Source of the DNA: HLUCCA09 sp039189975
GTDB taxonomy: Bacteria; Pseudomonadota; Alphaproteobacteria; Rhodobacterales; Rhodobacteraceae
Direction: 5' to 3'
DNA length: 22,758 bases
Assembly: GCA_039189975.1 (NCBI GenBank)
Contig: JBCCYI010000050.1
Coordinates: 1-22,758, forward strand
Part shown: one piece after another, positions 15,245 to 22,758 of the stretch
Numbering within the stretch: the stretch's first letter is position 1
How the letters are laid out: each line of letters opens with the position of its first letter
The notes under the pieces: model-generated
Database searches by the model: none
Told to the model about the DNA's origin: nothing
The model's input: the letters and a program-made list of their open reading frames with translations, nothing else
Position numbers and translations under genes: made by a program

Positions 15245-16729
15245 ATGCACAGAATTATTGCTCTTTTTTCATGCGTTTTGATTGTGGCGTTGTTTGGATC
15301 GCGCACGGCCGACGCCGGCCCGCGCATCGCTTTGATCATCGGAAACGGCGCTTATTCGTCGATCACGCCGCTGGAAAACCCGGTGTCGGACGCGGTCTTG
15401 ATGTCGCAGTCTCTGGAGGAGGTCGGTTTTGACGTCACGCTCCTGACAGACGCGGACCTGACCGCGCTGAAGCGTGGCGTGGCCGAGTTCGGGCGCGCCC
15501 TGCGCAACGCCGGGCCTGAGGCGACGGGGCTTTTCTACTACGCCGGGCACGGCGTTCAATCCTTCGGAGCGAACTATCTTTTGCCGACCGACACGCAGGT
15601 CAGCGACCCCGCAGACCTCGACTTCGTCGCGCTCGAAGCTCAGGCGGTGCTTCGGCAGATGTTCTCGGCGCGCAACCAGACCAACATCGTGATCCTCGAC
15701 GCCTGCCGGAACAACCCGTTTGAGGACGGGCTGAGCTTCTTTGACGATGGTCTGGCGGAAATGAAAGCACCGACCGGCACATTCCTGGCCTACGCGACCG
15801 AGCCCGGCGGCGTCGCTCTCGACGGTGCGGGGCAAAACAGCCCGTTCTCCCATGCGCTCGCGCGGGAAATGCGTATTCCCGGGCGTCCCATCGAAGAGGT
15901 CTTCCGCAACGTCCGTGTCGCTGTGCTGGACGAAACCCGCGGCGCCCAGACGCCGTGGGACACGTCCTCCCTGACCCGCGAGTTCGCCTTTGTCGAAGAA
16001 GAGCCGGTGGATCCGGCCCTCGTCGCGGCCCAGGAGCTCTGGGAAGGCGTGAAGGCAACGAACGACCCGGTGCAGGTGATGCTCTATCTTCGCGGCTACG
16101 GCGACAGCCCCTACGCAGAAGAGGCGCGCACGCTGCTCGCCGCCCTCGTTGCGCAGGAAGTGCAGCCCGCGGCGCCTGCAGCGCCCGCCCCACAACAGCC
16201 GAACGCCGATGAAGAAGCCCTGATTGCTGCCGCACAAGCCTCTGGCGCGGCAGAGGATTATCAGGCCTATCTCGACGCGTTTCCCGACGGCGTCTTCGCC
16301 GAATTTGCACGAACCGAGCTGACCACCTTGCAAAAGAAGGATCCGATCGCCGGACAGCCGGTCGCCGCCGCACCCACGCCCCCTGCCCCGACGCAGACAG
16401 CCCCCGACGTGACGGCGACGGCGCTCCCGGAGACCGTCAGCTTCGGCCAACCTCTGCGCAGCGCCACCCCGGAGATCGACGGGTTGACGATCCCGGAGCT
16501 GATCGCCGGCTCGCCACTCTTCCCCCCGATCGAAGGCCTGCCGCCGGAGCTCTGGCAGGGCCAGAGTTGCGCGAATTGTCACGAGTGGACGCGCGCTGCG
16601 CTTTGCTCGCAAGGCGAAGTCTATGCCGCGTCGCGCGAGGTCTCCGAGCGCTCGTTGCAAAAGGTGCATCCCTACGGAGGCAGCTTCAAACAAGCGCTGA
16701 AGATCTGGGCGCGCGACGGCTGCCAATAG
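15245..16729 (+). CDS. Exported caspase-fold (C14) protein with C-terminal CxxCH module
   Basis: 494-aa protein. The signal peptide covers residues 1-24 (MHRIIALFSCVLIVALFGSRTADA). The caspase-fold domain spans about 26-265, with the catalytic dyad His102 in LFYYAGHGVQ and Cys154 in NIVILDACRNNPF, and a 'TFLAYATEPGGVALDG' strand after it; this is the metacaspase/paracaspase layout. An Ala/Pro-rich region with two helical segments follows (about 270-400). The C-terminal module (about 430-494) contains CANCH at 442-446, two further cysteines (454, 493) and HPYGG with His475. CxxCH is the c-type haem attachment motif, and export would take it to where haem is attached. No Met ligand is visible, so disulfides or zinc are alternatives. 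I chose ATG 15245 because GGAG lies five bases upstream and it begins the signal peptide; in-frame ATGs at 15185, 15200 and 15221 would bury it. Confidence 0.88.
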   Translation: MHRIIALFSCVLIVALFGSRTADAGPRIALIIGNGAYSSITPLENPVSDAVLMSQSLEEVGFDVTLLTDADLTALKRGVAEFGRALRNAGPEATGLFYYAGHGVQSFGANYLLPTDTQVSDPADLDFVALEAQAVLRQMFSARNQTNIVILDACRNNPFEDGLSFFDDGLAEMKAPTGTFLAYATEPGGVALDGAGQNSPFSHALAREMRIPGRPIEEVFRNVRVAVLDETRGAQTPWDTSSLTREFAFVEEEPVDPALVAAQELWEGVKATNDPVQVMLYLRGYGDSPYAEEARTLLAALVAQEVQPAAPAAPAPQQPNADEEALIAAAQASGAAEDYQAYLDAFPDGVFAEFARTELTTLQKKDPIAGQPVAAAPTPPAPTQTAPDVTATALPETVSFGQPLRSATPEIDGLTIPELIAGSPLFPPIEGLPPELWQGQSCANCHEWTRAALCSQGEVYAASREVSERSLQKVHPYGGSFKQALKIWARDGCQ

Positions 16730-16853
16730 GCGCCGCTCACACGCAGGATCCGCAAGTACGTGGCGGCCCTATTGCGGCCGTCAGCGCTCTCTGCGCAAAG
16801 AAGCGCGGTGCAAACGCCCCTCGCGGTCCGGCGGAACAGGCGCGCGCGGCGGG

Positions 16854-18314
16854 CTACAGGATGGTGCGCGGCGTCTCCGGCCCGGACGCCGGGAGGGGGG
16901 CCTGGCCAAGCGCTCCTTGCGGGAGGCGCGCGCCGCTTTCCACTTGCCGGACCAGCGACGCCAGCACCCGCCCCCAGAAGCGTCTGCTCAGAAAGAGCGC
17001 CGCGCAGGCCAGCCCGACAATCAGCCCGACCCAGACACCAGGCGCGCCCCAGCCCAGAACGAACCCGGCCACATAGCCGGAGGGCAGGCCGATCCCGAGG
17101 TAGCTGACACCGGCGATGACCATGGGCACCCGCGTGTCCTGCACGCCGCGCAGGAGGCCCACCACCACCACCTGCGCCCCGTCAACGACCTGAAAGGCGG
17201 CCGCCAGAAAGATCAACACGACACCCAGCGCCACGATCTGTGCCCGTGCGGGCTCATCGGGCGCCAGAAAGAGCTCAACAAGCGCCTCGGGCATCGCAAC
17301 CAAAACGACGATCGTGGCGCAGGCAAAGGCGAGCGACATGACAATCGCCACACCTGCCCCGCGCCGGAGGCCAAAAACGTCCTTTCGACCCAGCGCATTG
17401 CCGGCGCGGATCGTTGCGGCATTCGACAGACCCATGTGGACCATGAACCCCGCCGTGGCCACCTGGAGGGCAATCCCGTGGGCGGCCAGCGGCACCGCTC
17501 CGAGCCACCCGACCATGACGGCCGAGGCGGAGAACATTCCGACCTCGGCCACGTTGGTCAGGCCGATCGGCCAGCCGAGGCGGAAGACCGCGCCGAATGC
17601 CTGCCAGTCCGGTCGCCAGATCCGGGCAAGCAGCGTGTGCTGCGGAAAGACCCGCAGCGCATAGACGATCAGAACGCCGAACATCACCACCTGCACCAGC
17701 ACAGACGACAGGGCAGCCCCGCGCACGCCCATCTCCGGCAGCCCGAAACGCCCAAAGATCAGCACCCAGTTGCCCAGCGCATTGACAGCCGCACCGGCGA
17801 CCGTCGCCCAAAGCACGACCTGGGTGCGCTCCAGCGCGGCCAGGTAGCTGCGCAACACCATCGTCGCGAGCGCGGGAAACAAGGCCCAGCCGGCGATCCC
17901 GAGGTAGTGGGCGGCCATCACCGCCGTGTCGGGATCCTGGCCCAGCGCCCGCAGGAGCGGCTCGGACCAGATCATGACCGGCATCGCGATGGCGGCGTAG
18001 AGCGTCGAAAGCCATAGCCCCATACGGGTGACGCGCCGGATCTGAGTCGGATCCTCTCCCGATCCGCTCTCGGCGGCCACCATCGGCATGACGGCCCAGG
18101 CAAAACCGGCGCCGAGGATGAAGAACACAAAGAAATAGGTGCTGCCCAAGACGCCGGCGGCGAGCTCCGGCACACCGTACCAGCCCAGCATCAGCGTGTC
18201 GGTGGCGCCCACGGCAAACTGCGCCACATGGCCGCCGACAAGTGGCAGACCGAGGCTCAACAACGCCCGCGCATGTCCCGCACGGGACAGGGGAAAACCG
18301 GATGTCTGGGACAT
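16854..18314 (-). CDS. MATE-family multidrug/Na+ or H+ antiporter (NorM-like)
   Basis: 486-aa inner-membrane exporter with about 12 hydrophobic segments in two similar halves. Typical MATE text includes 'LGLPLVGGHVAQFAVGATDTLMLGWYGVPELAAGVLGSTYFFVFFILGAGFAWAVMPMVA' in the first half. The mirrored 'LGWPIGLTNVAEVGMFSASAVMVGWLGAVPLAAHGIALQVATAGFMVHMGLSNAATIRAGNALGRKD' begins the second. MATE proteins expel cationic drugs and metabolites in exchange for Na+ or H+; the substrate here cannot be told. A short cytoplasmic tail follows the last helix. ATG 18314 gives the normal family length, and an in-frame extension to 18590 would overlap the NicO gene. It is convergent with the caspase-like gene and lies 127 bases downstream of the NicO gene on the same strand. 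Confidence 0.93.
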   Translation of the reverse strand: MSQTSGFPLSRAGHARALLSLGLPLVGGHVAQFAVGATDTLMLGWYGVPELAAGVLGSTYFFVFFILGAGFAWAVMPMVAAESGSGEDPTQIRRVTRMGLWLSTLYAAIAMPVMIWSEPLLRALGQDPDTAVMAAHYLGIAGWALFPALATMVLRSYLAALERTQVVLWATVAGAAVNALGNWVLIFGRFGLPEMGVRGAALSSVLVQVVMFGVLIVYALRVFPQHTLLARIWRPDWQAFGAVFRLGWPIGLTNVAEVGMFSASAVMVGWLGAVPLAAHGIALQVATAGFMVHMGLSNAATIRAGNALGRKDVFGLRRGAGVAIVMSLAFACATIVVLVAMPEALVELFLAPDEPARAQIVALGVVLIFLAAAFQVVDGAQVVVVGLLRGVQDTRVPMVIAGVSYLGIGLPSGYVAGFVLGWGAPGVWVGLIVGLACAALFLSRRFWGRVLASLVRQVESGARLPQGALGQAPLPASGPETPRTIL

Positions 18315-18441
18315 GGCACGCCCATAGCGCCCGCGCGCGCGGCGGGCAAGCGGTCTGGGCGCAGCCACGCCGGGTCCGGGACGCAGAGGGCGCCAGAAAA
18401 GGACCGGCCGGGCCAGGGCGCCTTGCGTCGCAGGCGTGTTG

Positions 18442-19584
18442 TCAGAAGCCGCGCAGGAGCAGCTGGCTCGACACCAGCACCACGAGGGCTCCGGCGAGAA
18501 GCTCAAGAGACGGCCCGAGGAGGCGAGCGCCTGAGCGCTGTGAGACGGCAAAAGCCGTGCTTTCGCGCAGGAATACGGCGCTGATTGCAACGGCGACCGT
18601 TACGGTCGCGGTGCCGAGGCCCATGGCAAATGCGCCTGCGATCCCGGCGGCCTGAATTCCCATGTTCCAGGTCAGGATCAGGACGAAGAGAGCCCCCGTG
18701 CAGGGCCGGATCGCGATCCCACCGATCAGCACCAGAGCATCCCGCACCGAGCGGACCCGCACGGCTTCCTCGACTGTCGGCCCGTGAGCATGCCCGCAGG
18801 TCGGACACGCGCCCGCGCCGTCGGTGCCGTGCGCGGCACTCGCCGCCATGGGCTGCACCTCAGCCGCCTGCGCGTGATGGGCATGGACATGCGCGCTGCA
18901 CGCATTTCCGCCCTCACCCTGCGCGCGCTTTGGCGCCTGCTCCCGTGCGGCGGCGGCAACTGGGGACGCGCCCCCCACGCTAACATCGGCAATCCCCCGT
19001 GGTGGCTCAAAAGGCGCGGCACCGGCATAGGCGAGCGACTGCGGGCCAGGGCGAAGAGCCGAGGACGCGACAAGCCGGTGCCCACCAAGACGCCACATGC
19101 CCCGGGCCCCACGCCAGAAAAGCCATGCGCCCACAAGGCCGATGGCTACATAGCTGGCGGATTGCAGCGACTGATCGGCCAGATCCGTCATTTGCTGGCG
19201 CGTCCACTGAAACACCAGGACCCCCGCGTAGACGAGGATCACGGCCGTCGCGGATTGCGCCAGAGACGACGCCAGCGCCAAGCTCACCAAGCGCCCCACC
19301 GGCACTCGCCGTCCGAGGCCGTACCCGCCAATCAGCACCTTGCCGTGCCCCGGGCCGACGGCATGAAAGAAGCCATAGGCGAAACACAGGCCAAGCAGTG
19401 TCATCAGGGCGCCGGGCTCCCCGGCACGCAATGCACGAAGGCCACCGGCCATGGCATTCTGGAACGTGCGCTGTCCCTCCGCCGCCCATCGTGCGACAGG
19501 GTCAAACACCCCGCCCGACCAGAGCAGGGCGCCGACCGCCACGACAGTGAGGACGCAAAGGGCGACGATGCCGCGCGCGCTCAT
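18442..19584 (-). CDS. NicO/RcnA-family nickel-cobalt exporter
   Basis: 380-aa inner-membrane protein of the NicO family, expected to export Ni(II) or Co(II). An N-terminal membrane helix is at about 5-25. The signature 'LLGLCFAYGFFHAVGPGHGKVLIGGYGLGRRV' has His74 and His80 as likely metal residues. Further helices follow at about 100-127 and 143-157. A long loop (about 165-275) has a His/Cys-rich part (229-268: CSAHVHAHHAQ and CPTCGHAHG), and the second family motif 'LVLIGGIAIRPCTGALFVLILTWNMG' comes next. The loop is a plausible metal sensor or buffer. The start overlaps the DUF1007 stop by ATGA with GGAG upstream, so the two are one unit. No metal-regulator box was found upstream. Confidence 0.92.
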   Translation of the reverse strand: MSARGIVALCVLTVVAVGALLWSGGVFDPVARWAAEGQRTFQNAMAGGLRALRAGEPGALMTLLGLCFAYGFFHAVGPGHGKVLIGGYGLGRRVPVGRLVSLALASSLAQSATAVILVYAGVLVFQWTRQQMTDLADQSLQSASYVAIGLVGAWLFWRGARGMWRLGGHRLVASSALRPGPQSLAYAGAAPFEPPRGIADVSVGGASPVAAAAREQAPKRAQGEGGNACSAHVHAHHAQAAEVQPMAASAAHGTDGAGACPTCGHAHGPTVEEAVRVRSVRDALVLIGGIAIRPCTGALFVLILTWNMGIQAAGIAGAFAMGLGTATVTVAVAISAVFLRESTAFAVSQRSGARLLGPSLELLAGALVVLVSSQLLLRGF

Positions 19585-20297
19585 CCGCCGTGCTCCGCGC
19601 CTGCACAGGTCAACCGCACCTCTTCGGCAAAGCGATCTCCGACGGCAGGAAACTGCACCGCCTCGAAGGGGTCGTCAACCTGGGCCCCAAGCTCGGCCAG
19701 AGCGGCCTCGAGAAATGCATAGGCAGAATCGAGGTCCGGCGTGAAGACCGCAGTCTGGCAGCCGCTGGTGTCACTGTGCACACGTTCGGGCAGGATCGTG
19801 TAGGACGTATAGAAGGTCGGGTCGTACACTTTGACGACCAGCGCTTCGAGCGCACCGTCGACGGGACGGTCGAGCACACGGGTGTGCTCCGAATAGAGCA
19901 TGCCATTGTCCAAAAGCTCCGACACGCCGGGCTGTGGCGGACCCAGAGGGAGAGCGACGCCATCGACCTCGACATAGACGTCTCCGTCCCAATCGTCGGG
20001 CCACGCCATATCGAAGCCCTGCAGGTCCTGCCGCTCGGCATTGGTCAGAACACCGTCGTAGTCGCTGTCCAGGCCAAGGTCCTCTAGAAGGAGGAGCGAA
20101 AAGAGCTCATCATAGGTCCAGGCGATCCGAATGGCCGCAACGCGGCCATCGTCCCCGTGGAGAAGCTCAACCCCGGTGTCGATGAAGATGTGCGGATGCG
20201 CCATCACGGGCGCCGGCATGGCAAGGGCGGCCGCGACCAGCGCGCGCGCGAGTGAGGGGGCAAAGGCCGCGATTGTCATGGCCGAAAGGTAAGGCAC
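19581..20297 (-). CDS. DUF1007 periplasmic metal-associated protein
   Basis: 238-aa exported protein. The signal peptide ends at VMA (residue 33), so the mature protein begins with HPHIFID, the hallmark of DUF1007, where an exposed His-x-His could bind metal as soon as the signal is removed. It then has a beta-rich body with Asp-rich 'DLGLDSDYDGVLTNAERQDL', resembling an EF-hand-like loop (DxDxDG), and two cysteines. DUF1007 genes are commonly beside NicO exporters, as here. The role is probably periplasmic metal delivery or sensing, which is inference. I chose the GTG at 20297 because AGGAG lies eight bases upstream; ATG 20279 has no ribosome binding site. Confidence 0.9.
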   Translation of the reverse strand: MPYLSAMTIAAFAPSLARALVAAALAMPAPVMAHPHIFIDTGVELLHGDDGRVAAIRIAWTYDELFSLLLLEDLGLDSDYDGVLTNAERQDLQGFDMAWPDDWDGDVYVEVDGVALPLGPPQPGVSELLDNGMLYSEHTRVLDRPVDGALEALVVKVYDPTFYTSYTILPERVHSDTSGCQTAVFTPDLDSAYAFLEAALAELGAQVDDPFEAVQFPAVGDRFAEEVRLTCAGAEHGG

Positions 20298-20348
20298 TGG
20301 CGCTTCTCCTGCAACACGAGCGGCTGCGCAGGCCGGCGCCTTTCCGCT

Positions 20349-20948
20349 TCACAAAGGCTTGCGGGCGACAAAATCGATCAGGGCCGAGCGGCCGGAATGG
20401 CCGGTGCCTTCGTGGATTTCGGCGTCGTAATCCGAGGCGCGCAGCACCTCCCAGCCGGGATAAGCCTCCTCCAGAAGCGGCACGGTGTACATGTTGTCAG
20501 GTGTTGGAGGGCCGCCTGTGCCATATTGAACCTGGCGCGGGGCGTACCCGTGCAGGAAGAGTACACCGCCGGGGGAGAGCGTCTGTGCCATGTTTCGAAA
20601 GAGGTGCGCGCGTTCGGGCGGCGAGACGACCTGAATGAAGATGCCGACCACCGCGTCAAAGGCCGCGGGCGGCCAGGCATAGGCCTCAAGGTCAGCCTGT
20701 TCGTGCGCGACCTCGACCTTGCGGGCGCGGGCCAAAGCGCGCGCCTTGTCGAGCGCGTTGGACGAGGGGTCGAAGGCCGTGACGTCATGGCCCTGCTCGG
20801 CCAGAAAGGTCGAGTTGCGCCCCTCGCCATCCGCCACACAAAGCACGGTCGATGCCGGCCGGAGGAGACGGTGGTGCTGCGTGAGCGCCTGAGCGGCGTC
20901 GGTTCCGAAAAGGTAGGTGCTGTCGGCGTAGCGTGCGTTCCAGTCCAT
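20349..20948 (-). CDS. Class I SAM-dependent methyltransferase (TehB/thiopurine type)
   Basis: 199-aa cytoplasmic protein with a Rossmann methyltransferase fold. Motif I is 'TVLCVADGEGRNSTFLAEQGHDVTAFDPS' (about residues 34-62), with an Asp in the second strand for the SAM ribose. Motif IV is 'FDAVVGIFIQVV', and a post-motif 'MAQTLSPGGVLFLHGYAPRQVQYGTGGPPTPDNMYT' follows. The ADGEGRN and 'WNARYADSTYLFGTDA' wording matches small TehB-like enzymes that methylate oxyanions, thiols or metabolites. The substrate is not evident. ATG 20948 has AAGGA upstream. It lies 51 bases before the DUF1007 gene and is divergent from parE; a long antisense extension through parE is rejected. Confidence 0.9.
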   Translation of the reverse strand: MDWNARYADSTYLFGTDAAQALTQHHRLLRPASTVLCVADGEGRNSTFLAEQGHDVTAFDPSSNALDKARALARARKVEVAHEQADLEAYAWPPAAFDAVVGIFIQVVSPPERAHLFRNMAQTLSPGGVLFLHGYAPRQVQYGTGGPPTPDNMYTVPLLEEAYPGWEVLRASDYDAEIHEGTGHSGRSALIDFVARKPL

Positions 20949-21080
20949 CGGTGGTTCCTTTTGCGCTCTTGTCCGGCCGCAAGGTCCCGACCGGGGATCG
21001 TCCCGTGAGGGCGGATGGTTCGGGAGCGCTGATCTCGTCATGGCCTGCGCGCACCCTTCCCACAGAGCGGTGATATGACA

Positions 21081-21086
21081 TAGGGT
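21081..21086 (+). promoter_or_regulatory. Possible -10 element of parE
   Basis: TAGGGT fits the TANNNT pattern and repeats the -10 proposed for gloA. A weak TTCCCA lies 18 bases upstream (21057-21062). It is 30 bases before the parE ATG, in the divergent gap to the methyltransferase gene. Confidence 0.25.
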
Positions 21087-21116
21087 GGGGCAAACACCAA
21101 GAAGAGCAGCGCCCCC

Positions 21117-22758
21117 ATGCCCGATGATCTTTTGTCCGGCGCCGGACAACCCACCTACGATGCCTCCGCGATCGAAGTGCTCGAGGGGCTTGAACCGGTA
21201 CGGAAACGTCCTGGCATGTATATCGGAGGGACCGATGAGCGCGCCCTCCATCATCTTGTGGCCGAGGTTCTCGACAACGCCATGGACGAAGCGGTGGCGG
21301 GCCATGCCACCCGCATCGAGGTCGAGCTGGCGGCCGATGACACCGTGACGATCCGCGACAACGGTCGGGGCATCCCCGTTGATCCGCATCCGAAATTCCC
21401 CGACAAGTCCGCGTTGGAGGTGATCCTGTGCACGCTGCATGCGGGGGGCAAGTTCTCTGGCAAGGCCTATCAGACGTCGGGCGGCCTGCACGGCGTCGGC
21501 GTGTCGGTGGTGAATGCGCTCTCGGATCATGTGCGCGTCGAGGTTGCGCGCAACCGGGAGCTCTGGGCGCAATCCTTCTCGCGCGGCATCCCGCAGGGCT
21601 CGGTGGAAAAGGTGGGGCCGGCGCCGAATCGGCGCGGCACGACGGTGAGCTTCCATCCAGATGCGGAGATTTTTGGGTCGCTCCGGTTCCGCCCCGCGCG
21701 GCTTTTCAAGATGGTGCGCTCGAAAGCCTACCTCTTCTCCGGGGTGGAAATCCGTTGGAAATCGGCACAGGACGACGGGGAAACGCCGACCGAGGCAACG
21801 TTTCACTTCCCCGGAGGCCTTGCGGATTACTTGGCGGAGACGCTTGGCGCCACAACGACCTATGCCGAGAAACCGTTCGCGGGGAAGGTCGAATTTTCCG
21901 GAAAATTCGGGGCACCCGGCTCCGTGGAGTGGGCCATCAATTGGACCCCGTCGCGCGATGGGTTCATCCAGTCTTACTGCAACACCGTGCCCACGCCAGA
22001 GGGCGGCACCCACGAGCAAGGCTTTTGGGCGGCGATCCTGAAGGGCGTGAAGGCCTACGGGGAGTTGGCCGGCAACAAGAAAGCCGGGCAGATCACGCGG
22101 GACGACCTGATCACCGGGGGCTGCGCATTGGTGTCGTGCTTCATCTCGGAGCCGGAATTTGTGGGTCAAACGAAGGACCGCCTGGCAACGACGGAAGCGG
22201 CGCGCATGGTCGAAGGCGCGGTGCGCGACCGGTTTGACACCTGGCTTGCGGCAGACCCGAAATCCGCGGGTGCGATCCTCGATTTTCTCGTGCTCAGGGC
22301 GGAGGAGCGCATTCGCCGCCGGCAGGAAAAAGAGACCGCGCGGAAGTCGGCGACCAAAAAGCTGCGCCTGCCAGGCAAGCTCGTCGATTGTACGGCGACG
22401 AACCGGGAGGGCACCGAGCTCTTCATTGTGGAGGGCGACAGCGCGGGCGGCTCGGCGAAAGCCGCGCGGCGCCGGGAGACACAGGCGCTGCTGCCGCTCC
22501 GGGGCAAGATCCTGAACGTGCTCGGCGCGGCCTCGTCAAAGCTGGGAACGAACGCAGAGATCTCGGATCTGACGCAGGCTTTGGGCACCGGTCTTGGCAC
22601 CAGGTTTCGGCTGGACGATCTGCGCTACGACAAGGTCATCATCATGACCGATGCGGATGTCGACGGGGCGCACATCGCTGCTCTCCTGATGACCTTCTTT
22701 TATGCGCAAATGCGGCCGCTGATCGACGCGGGCCATCTCTACCTGGCCTGCCCACCGC
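21117..22758 (+). CDS. parE: DNA topoisomerase IV subunit B (partial, 3' end outside window)
   Basis: ATPase subunit of topoisomerase IV, which with ParC unlinks daughter chromosomes. The 547 visible residues include the GHKL ATPase domain: 'LEPVRKRPGMYIGG', 'LVAEVLDNAMDEAVAGHA' with the catalytic Glu and the Mg-binding Asn, 'IRDNGRGIPVDPHP', and 'GGLHGVGVSVVNALS'. The transducer domain with 'QTKDRL' follows. The TOPRIM domain has 'LFIVEGDSAGGSAKAARRRETQALLPLRGKILNV' and the metal-binding 'MTDADVDGAHIAALLMTFFY'. No insertion between TOPRIM motifs is seen, and 'RRRETQALLPLRGKILNV' favours ParE over GyrB (GyrB normally has 'GRDRRFQAILPLRGKILNVE'). That distinction is my judgement. The frame is open to the window edge, and about 100 residues should follow. 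Confidence 0.93.
   Translation, partial: MPDDLLSGAGQPTYDASAIEVLEGLEPVRKRPGMYIGGTDERALHHLVAEVLDNAMDEAVAGHATRIEVELAADDTVTIRDNGRGIPVDPHPKFPDKSALEVILCTLHAGGKFSGKAYQTSGGLHGVGVSVVNALSDHVRVEVARNRELWAQSFSRGIPQGSVEKVGPAPNRRGTTVSFHPDAEIFGSLRFRPARLFKMVRSKAYLFSGVEIRWKSAQDDGETPTEATFHFPGGLADYLAETLGATTTYAEKPFAGKVEFSGKFGAPGSVEWAINWTPSRDGFIQSYCNTVPTPEGGTHEQGFWAAILKGVKAYGELAGNKKAGQITRDDLITGGCALVSCFISEPEFVGQTKDRLATTEAARMVEGAVRDRFDTWLAADPKSAGAILDFLVLRAEERIRRRQEKETARKSATKKLRLPGKLVDCTATNREGTELFIVEGDSAGGSAKAARRRETQALLPLRGKILNVLGAASSKLGTNAEISDLTQALGTGLGTRFRLDDLRYDKVIIMTDADVDGAHIAALLMTFFYAQMRPLIDAGHLYLACPP

Noticed and set aside
15269..16726. 485-codon minus-strand frame opposite the caspase-like gene
   Set aside because: No domain, signal or ribosome binding site; the plus-strand product has an intact catalytic dyad and signal peptide.
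20949..22169. Minus-strand open frame fused to the methyltransferase
   Set aside because: It lies antisense to parE; the methyltransferase starts at 20948 with AAGGA upstream.

Overview
The window looks like a chromosomal segment of a Rhodobacteraceae (Roseobacter-group) alphaproteobacterium. The DNA is GC-rich, and its gene set is typical of that family: tolQRA preceded by ybgC, a flavin-dependent thymidylate synthase ThyX in an otherwise core-like setting, an LdtR-like MarR regulator next to SdhE, an AatA-type aspartate aminotransferase, a NicO/DUF1007 metal-export pair, and parE. Family placement is inferred from protein similarity recalled by eye; no search was run. I see no tRNA, rRNA, CRISPR array or intact insertion sequence.

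Layout. (1) 1-3241, minus strand: an ArsC/Spx-family reductase, YbgC thioesterase, TolQ, TolR and a Pro/Ala/Glu-rich TolA. The order leads into tolB, of which at most four codons remain at the left edge. These are envelope-energisation genes. (2) 3447-5724, minus strand, accessory-looking: a large unrecognised protein with a LysM-like segment and no signal peptide, then a DUF3800 gene of clearly lower GC. Between them lie about 415 bases with a 17-bp palindrome and a 21-bp perfect inverted repeat around 100 bases. (3) 5727-6635, minus: thyX. (4) 6879-9298, plus: a two-gene operon of a TbpB-barrel-like lipoprotein and a Slam-type (DUF560) outer-membrane protein, overlapping by ATGA. This is the best candidate for a surface-display system here. 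(5) 9409-9843, plus: glyoxalase I. (6) 10075-11398, minus: an LdtR-like MarR regulator, SdhE, and an XRE regulator overlapping sdhE by ATGA. (7) 11525-13334, plus: aspartate aminotransferase and a small conserved-looking hypothetical. (8) 13335-13933: about 600 bases with no convincing gene, ending in a strong 13-bp-stem hairpin. (9) 13934-16729: a divergent pair, an exported YceI-OmpA fusion (minus) and an exported caspase-fold protein with a C-terminal CxxCH module (plus). (10) 16854-20948, minus: a MATE exporter, a NicO Ni/Co exporter, a DUF1007 periplasmic protein (ATGA overlap with NicO) and a class I methyltransferase. (11) 21117-22758, plus: parE, cut off by the window edge.

How the genes work together: several loci concern the cell envelope (Tol, Slam/lipoprotein, YceI-OmpA, the exported caspase-like protein, LdtR-like control), and one pair concerns transition-metal export. 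The most interesting points are the Slam-lipoprotein pair in an alphaproteobacterium, the exported caspase-CxxCH protein divergent from a YceI-OmpA protein, the low-GC DUF3800 insertion with its inverted-repeat flank, and a leader hairpin that could hide the ldtR ribosome binding site.
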